DNA from: Bdellovibrionales bacterium
GTDB lineage: Bacteria; Bdellovibrionota; UBA1018; CAIMNF01
DNA: 17,551 nt
NCBI GenBank assembly: GCA_947457605.1
Contig: CANGWP010000037.1
Location: forward strand, 1 to 17,551
Reading direction: 5' to 3'
The translations under genes were made by a program, and so were the position numbers. Numbering within the stretch: position 1 is the first letter of the stretch; each line of letters starts with the position of its first letter. Positions 15,031-17,551 of the stretch are shown one piece after another. Under the pieces are notes generated by a model that was not told where the DNA came from, did no database searches, and was given only the letters and a program-made list of their open reading frames with translations.

Positions 15031-15798
15031 TTAATTCCTGATTGCGCGGCGAAGATCTTCAACCGTGTTGTATTTCAAGCGATTCGCACCGATTTGAAGC
15101 GACTGATTGGACGCATTGAAAATCCAATCGGATACCACAGGTGCCACATAACGCCCCATCGCAAACTGGAGCTTCTCGGCAGCAGGCTTGCAAACCTTTT
15201 TCATTTCAGGCTGTCCTTGGCGATCGGCCACAATCTGACAGCCGATCAAGGTCACATAGTAAGTCACGAAATTCGCAAACGGGATGAAGTGCTTTCGGTA
15301 TTCCATCCGAAGATCCAATCCTTGAGATGCGGAATCAGTCTGCCAGGATCCTTTTGGTTGAAACACCACAGGAATCGCGTAGTTGATCATCTGAATGTCC
15401 TTCACCAAGGGAAGGGTATAGATGATGGTCCCGTATTTCGCGGCCATTTCATCAAGGTACTCATTGATCCACGGAAACAAGGGCGCGTGATCCCCGAGAT
15501 CAAGAACCTTGGAGGAAAGAATTGCTTCGAATCGAAGGGAGGATTCTTCCCAGTTGCGTAGCAGACGATCGGACATCTCGGCATCACCCTCAACATCGCG
15601 CACATGACCCGCAAGCATGCGGATGGCACCATCCATTCCCCGATGAGCGAAAGGAATGAAATCCTTTTTTTCGAGAGCTTTTACAAAGTCATTGCGAAGA
15701 TTGATCGCCGCCTGCATTGCCGGAGAATCATCGATGAATTGAGCTTTGGATGTGGATTGTAAAAATACAACGGACAGTAGAATGAGAATGAATCTCAT
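15031..15798 (-). CDS. Exported protein of unknown function, operon partner of the subtilase
   Basis: I do not recognise this 255-residue protein. It starts with a clear signal peptide (MRFILILLSVVFLQSTSKA) and no lipobox, so it is probably periplasmic or secreted. The mature part looks helical and globular, without transmembrane segments. It has two cysteines (in IGCQIV and KKVCKPA) that could form a disulfide. Its stop is 15 bases before the subtilase start, with the subtilase's ribosome binding site in the gap. Because that protease has no propeptide, this partner could be its chaperone, inhibitor or substrate-related factor; that is speculation. The start has AAGGGGGA five bases upstream, but this site can be trapped in a hairpin (15803-15840). 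Confidence 0.8.
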   Translation of the reverse strand: MRFILILLSVVFLQSTSKAQFIDDSPAMQAAINLRNDFVKALEKKDFIPFAHRGMDGAIRMLAGHVRDVEGDAEMSDRLLRNWEESSLRFEAILSSKVLDLGDHAPLFPWINEYLDEMAAKYGTIIYTLPLVKDIQMINYAIPVVFQPKGSWQTDSASQGLDLRMEYRKHFIPFANFVTYYVTLIGCQIVADRQGQPEMKKVCKPAAEKLQFAMGRYVAPVVSDWIFNASNQSLQIGANRLKYNTVEDLRRAIRN

Positions 15799-15802
15799 GG
15801 TT

Positions 15803-15840
15803 TCCCCCTTTGGAAATTTGATTCCTAACCCTTAGGGGGA
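15803..15840 (-). promoter_or_regulatory. Hairpin that can hide the ribosome binding site of the subtilase operon
   Basis: On the minus strand TCCCCCT (15840-15834) pairs perfectly with AGGGGGA (15809-15803), which is the Shine-Dalgarno site of the exported protein gene. Inside the loop GGAA/TTCC adds a smaller stem. Translation of the operon could depend on opening this hairpin. Confidence 0.45.
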
Positions 15841-15939
15841 CAAGTGTACTCCCGATCCATTCAAAAAAAAGAGGAAAAACTGACGGAATCTGCCAATTTT
15901 GAGGTCCCGCATTCCAAATAGTCGTGAAAAAAAGAGTGA

Positions 15940-16452
15940 TTATTTATTCTTCTTTAGAATTGCGTCCGCCCATGGCGACTGAAGAACTGCCTCGTCGGCA
16001 AAAAGCGGCTCTGAAAGGGGTTTTTTACCCGAAGGCCTGAACCGAGCGGGCTTCTCATGATCGAGATTTTCGGAAATCACTTGAGCCATTTTTCGAATGA
16101 TTTCGAGGGGACCGGTTTTTCGATCCAGAATGTTAAATCGCCCCATCAAAGACATCTCGGCTTCAATGTCTGCCAGATGGGGTTCGGACAAATAAAGGGT
16201 CGGAACCTTTTCAAGAAATCCGCCTGTCTTGCGAATCAGATCAAGAACACTTCCCTCCTTGAAGTCGAGGGTGGACACAATCAAATCCGGCGTCTCGCCC
16301 TGCAACCGCTCATAGGCTTTTGTGAAACGACTCGGACAAAACTCGTATTCTGCCGGACAAGAAAAGAGCCCTTTCCGAATCAAATTTTCAAACTGGGACT
16401 GATCATCGATAAACAGGACCGACTGCTGAAACAGAAGACGAGGGTGCGACAT
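15940..16452 (-). CDS. Receiver-like protein with degenerate phospho-acceptor
   Basis: A 170-residue cytoplasmic protein resembling a response-regulator receiver domain: SVLFIDDQSQFENLIRKGL (11-29) with the acidic pair D16/D17, PDLIVSTLDFKEG (55-67) as the beta-3 strand, PTLYLSE (84-90) with the conserved serine, and NILDRKTGPLEII (107-119) with the beta-5 lysine. The expected phospho-acceptor position aligns with T61; the nearest acid is D63, two residues off. This may be a phosphorylation-independent receiver or a diverged one. A ~45-residue basic tail follows with no output domain. GAGGA touches the ATG, an unusually tight spacing. A poly-U run (15932-15926) follows the stop without a hairpin. 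The family call is moderate. Confidence 0.6.
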   Translation of the reverse strand: MSHPRLLFQQSVLFIDDQSQFENLIRKGLFSCPAEYEFCPSRFTKAYERLQGETPDLIVSTLDFKEGSVLDLIRKTGGFLEKVPTLYLSEPHLADIEAEMSLMGRFNILDRKTGPLEIIRKMAQVISENLDHEKPARFRPSGKKPLSEPLFADEAVLQSPWADAILKKNK

Positions 16453-16516
16453 TCCTCAATTTTAACTCTAATTTTTGTCCGAAAAATAAAGATTCTGTAA
16501 ATTTCGAGTCCAGCAA

Positions 16517-16720
16517 TTAATGGCCGGATTCGGATTTGCAACTATTTGTGTTGATTCCAAGAAGGGTGGTCAATGGGCAAAAGCGCGCAAGACCGGTTAA
16601 AATCAAGACCACGCCGACAAAGCCCCAGGAACCAACTACCCCATAGAGTGCTCCGTAAAGAAGACACACCCCTGCGAAAATCCGGATAAAGCTCTCAATA
16701 CCACCTACATTCAGTTTCAT
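16517..16720 (-). CDS. DUF2892 (YgaP-like) small membrane protein
   Basis: 67 residues with two transmembrane helices (FIRIFAGVCLLYGALYGVV and FVGVVLILTGLARF). The pattern MKLNVGG-E-FIRI-AG at the start and ARFCPLTTLLGINT near the end is that of DUF2892 proteins, which occur alone or as the membrane part of YgaP-type rhodaneses. The family's CPxxxLLGxNT motif contains a conserved cysteine; a second cysteine (NSCKSE) follows, so a thiol or sulfur role is possible but unproven. AGGAG lies five bases before the ATG. It follows the lipoprotein gene by 13 bases, so they are probably one operon. Confidence 0.85.
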   Translation of the reverse strand: MKLNVGGIESFIRIFAGVCLLYGALYGVVGSWGFVGVVLILTGLARFCPLTTLLGINTNSCKSESGH

Positions 16721-16733
16721 AGGAACTCCTGTA

Positions 16734-17183
16734 CTAGGGGTTTACAATAATTCTTACGCCGTTTGAAGTCTGTACATCATTAAATGTAAAAGTTCCGGAA
16801 CTGCTCAAAAGACACGCATCCACTTGTCCGGCAACCGGACTAGCGCCGGGATCACGAAATGGAAAAACACAAGAAGTTGCGGGATTGACTTGAACCCAAT
16901 GAGCATTCACGGTCCCGACGTACGTAAAGTACACGGTGGAATTGATCGAGATCGTACAATTAAAAGCGTTTGTTCCAGTGAACAATTGGGTGGACGCCCC
17001 TTCCGCACAGCCACAACCACGTCTCATTCCGGTATCATAAACTTCAATTTGGGCGGTATTGGGAAGGCAGGTCGCACTTGGTCTGCCCCCCAAACTGATC
17101 GCACCGCAACCAGAAAGCATGAAAAAAGCCAAATTCATGCTTAAAACATCGATTATTGATGGAATGGCGGAGACCCGTCGCAT
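16734..17183 (-). CDS. Cysteine-rich lipoprotein of unknown function
   Basis: 149 residues. The N-terminus has two arginines and a hydrophobic stretch ending in the lipobox LSGC (23-26), so C26 should be lipidated and the protein sorted by the Lol system. The mature part has six further cysteines (39, 57, 59, 76, 105, 124), enough for three disulfides, and is rich in Thr/Ser/Asn, suggesting a small beta-rich surface or periplasmic protein. A GCGC pair at 56-59 is notable. I recognise no family. The ATG at 17183 is needed to leave a full signal peptide; only a weak AGG precedes it. It is the first gene of a likely pair with the DUF2892 gene. Confidence 0.7.
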   Translation of the reverse strand: MRRVSAIPSIIDVLSMNLAFFMLSGCGAISLGGRPSATCLPNTAQIEVYDTGMRRGCGCAEGASTQLFTGTNAFNCTISINSTVYFTYVGTVNAHWVQVNPATSCVFPFRDPGASPVAGQVDACLLSSSGTFTFNDVQTSNGVRIIVNP

Positions 17184-17219
17184 GAACCTATTGTCTCAAG
17201 AGCGACCTCGAAAATCAAA

Positions 17220-17248
17220 TTGATTAGATCACAAAACTCAGGTATAGT
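17220..17248 (+). promoter_or_regulatory. Sigma-70 promoter of tRNA-Arg
   Basis: TTGATT (17220-17225), 17 bases, TATAGT (17243-17248), 18 bases before the tRNA. Good match and spacing. Predicted start near 17255. Confidence 0.65.
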
Positions 17249-17266
17249 TCCACCTCATCGAAATGC

Positions 17267-17344
17267 GGACCCGTAGCTCAGTTGGATTAGAGCGCAACAC
17301 TACGGATGTTGAGGTCATAGGTTCGAGCCCTTTCGGGTCCGCCA
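17267..17344 (+). tRNA. tRNA-Arg (anticodon ACG)
   Basis: A full cloverleaf of 78 nt including encoded CCA. Acceptor GGACCCG pairs with CGGGTCC (7 bp), D stem GCTC/GAGC, anticodon stem CAACA/TGTTG with loop CTACGGA (anticodon ACG, read as ICG for CGU/CGC/CGA), variable loop AGGTC, T loop TTCGAGC. The T stem ATAGG/CCTTT has one T-T mismatch. Single tRNA with its own promoter. Confidence 0.95.
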
Positions 17345-17527
17345 TTTTTTCCCCTCAAACACCCTAAAAAATTAAACTGCAGAATCCCTTTTAAGAATAG
17401 GACTGCACTCCTACGGCCATCCATGGCCTCTCAGCCGAGAGCATCCATGGCTGAGAAGTCGCGCAGTCCCATTCTTAAAAGGGTTCCTGCGATCACCCAT
17501 TTCTTTAGGTGTTTGAGGGGGAAAAAA
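17345..17527. repeat. 183-bp imperfect inverted repeat just after the tRNA
   Basis: The outer arms are TTTTTTCCCCTCAAACACC (17345-17363) and the complement of 17508-17527, differing by one extra C. Inner arms 17379-17406 and 17463-17490 match at 25 of 28 positions. The centre (17407-17462) has its own hairpins, such as CTCAGCC/GGCTGAG and the near-palindrome GGCCATCCATGGCC. No ORF is present. It could be a MITE-like element inserted beside the tRNA or an elaborate terminator with T6 on one flank and A6 on the other. The remaining 24 bases to the window end show nothing. Confidence 0.75.
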
Positions 17528-17551
17528 GCGAACGTCAGTGAGCGGTGGCGG

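Noticed and set aside
14608..15561. 317-codon open frame on the plus strand
   Set aside because: It is antisense across the subtilase and its partner, both of which have signal peptides and ribosome binding sites. This frame has neither.
15926..15939. Terminator for the receiver-like gene
   Set aside because: There is a run of seven U on the minus strand but no stable hairpin before it.

Overview
The window looks like a chromosomal stretch from a motile, flagellated Gram-negative bacterium, most probably a Bdellovibrionota (Bdellovibrio-like) species. The pointers are a flagellin, an outer-membrane lipoprotein carrier (LolA), several Sec-exported or lipid-anchored proteins, a GAF-GAF-GGDEF signalling protein, a clear sigma-54 promoter, and a protein ending in a bacterial histone fold of the kind established in Bdellovibrio. 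Composition is even and moderately GC-rich in genes and AT-rich between them. I see no insertion sequence, prophage or CRISPR array. The taxonomic placement is an inference.

Left part (1-5530): the 3' part of a flagellin gene (+) converges on a minus-strand pair, smc followed by lolA, in which lolA starts inside the end of smc behind its own strong ribosome binding site. Upstream of smc lies an unusual 400-base minus-strand leader. It has a 27-codon ORF with a perfect GGAGG, alternative hairpins, a C-rich motif, and an intrinsic terminator about 80 bases before the smc start.

Middle (5533-9900): a plus-strand unit of a GT2 polyprenyl-phosphate sugar transferase overlapping by 4 bases a GT39/ArnT-like membrane glycosyltransferase, followed by an OsmC-family peroxidase. 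Converging on this is a minus-strand gene for a zinc-finger/histone-fold fusion. Its upstream region is the most striking part of the window: a textbook sigma-54 promoter, two 12-bp direct repeats 30 bp apart at enhancer distance, and a predicted ~89-nt transcript with two hairpins, both with C-rich loops, ending in a terminator before the histone start. The C-rich motif and the GGGCCCA terminator recur upstream of smc, so two chromosome-organising genes share a leader layout.

Right part (9900-17551): a minus-strand diguanylate cyclase plus marC operon, transcribed divergently from an exported 5'-nucleotidase through shared palindromic -35 elements. A bidirectional terminator follows. Next come minus-strand genes: an exported protein of unknown function plus a subtilase without a propeptide, a degenerate receiver-domain protein, and a lipoprotein plus DUF2892 membrane protein pair. 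A plus-strand tRNA-Arg(ACG) with its own promoter is followed by a 183-bp imperfect inverted repeat.

The best candidates for undescribed biology are the sigma-54-driven small RNA or attenuator at the histone gene, the possible dual start inside that gene, and the leader-peptide region of smc.
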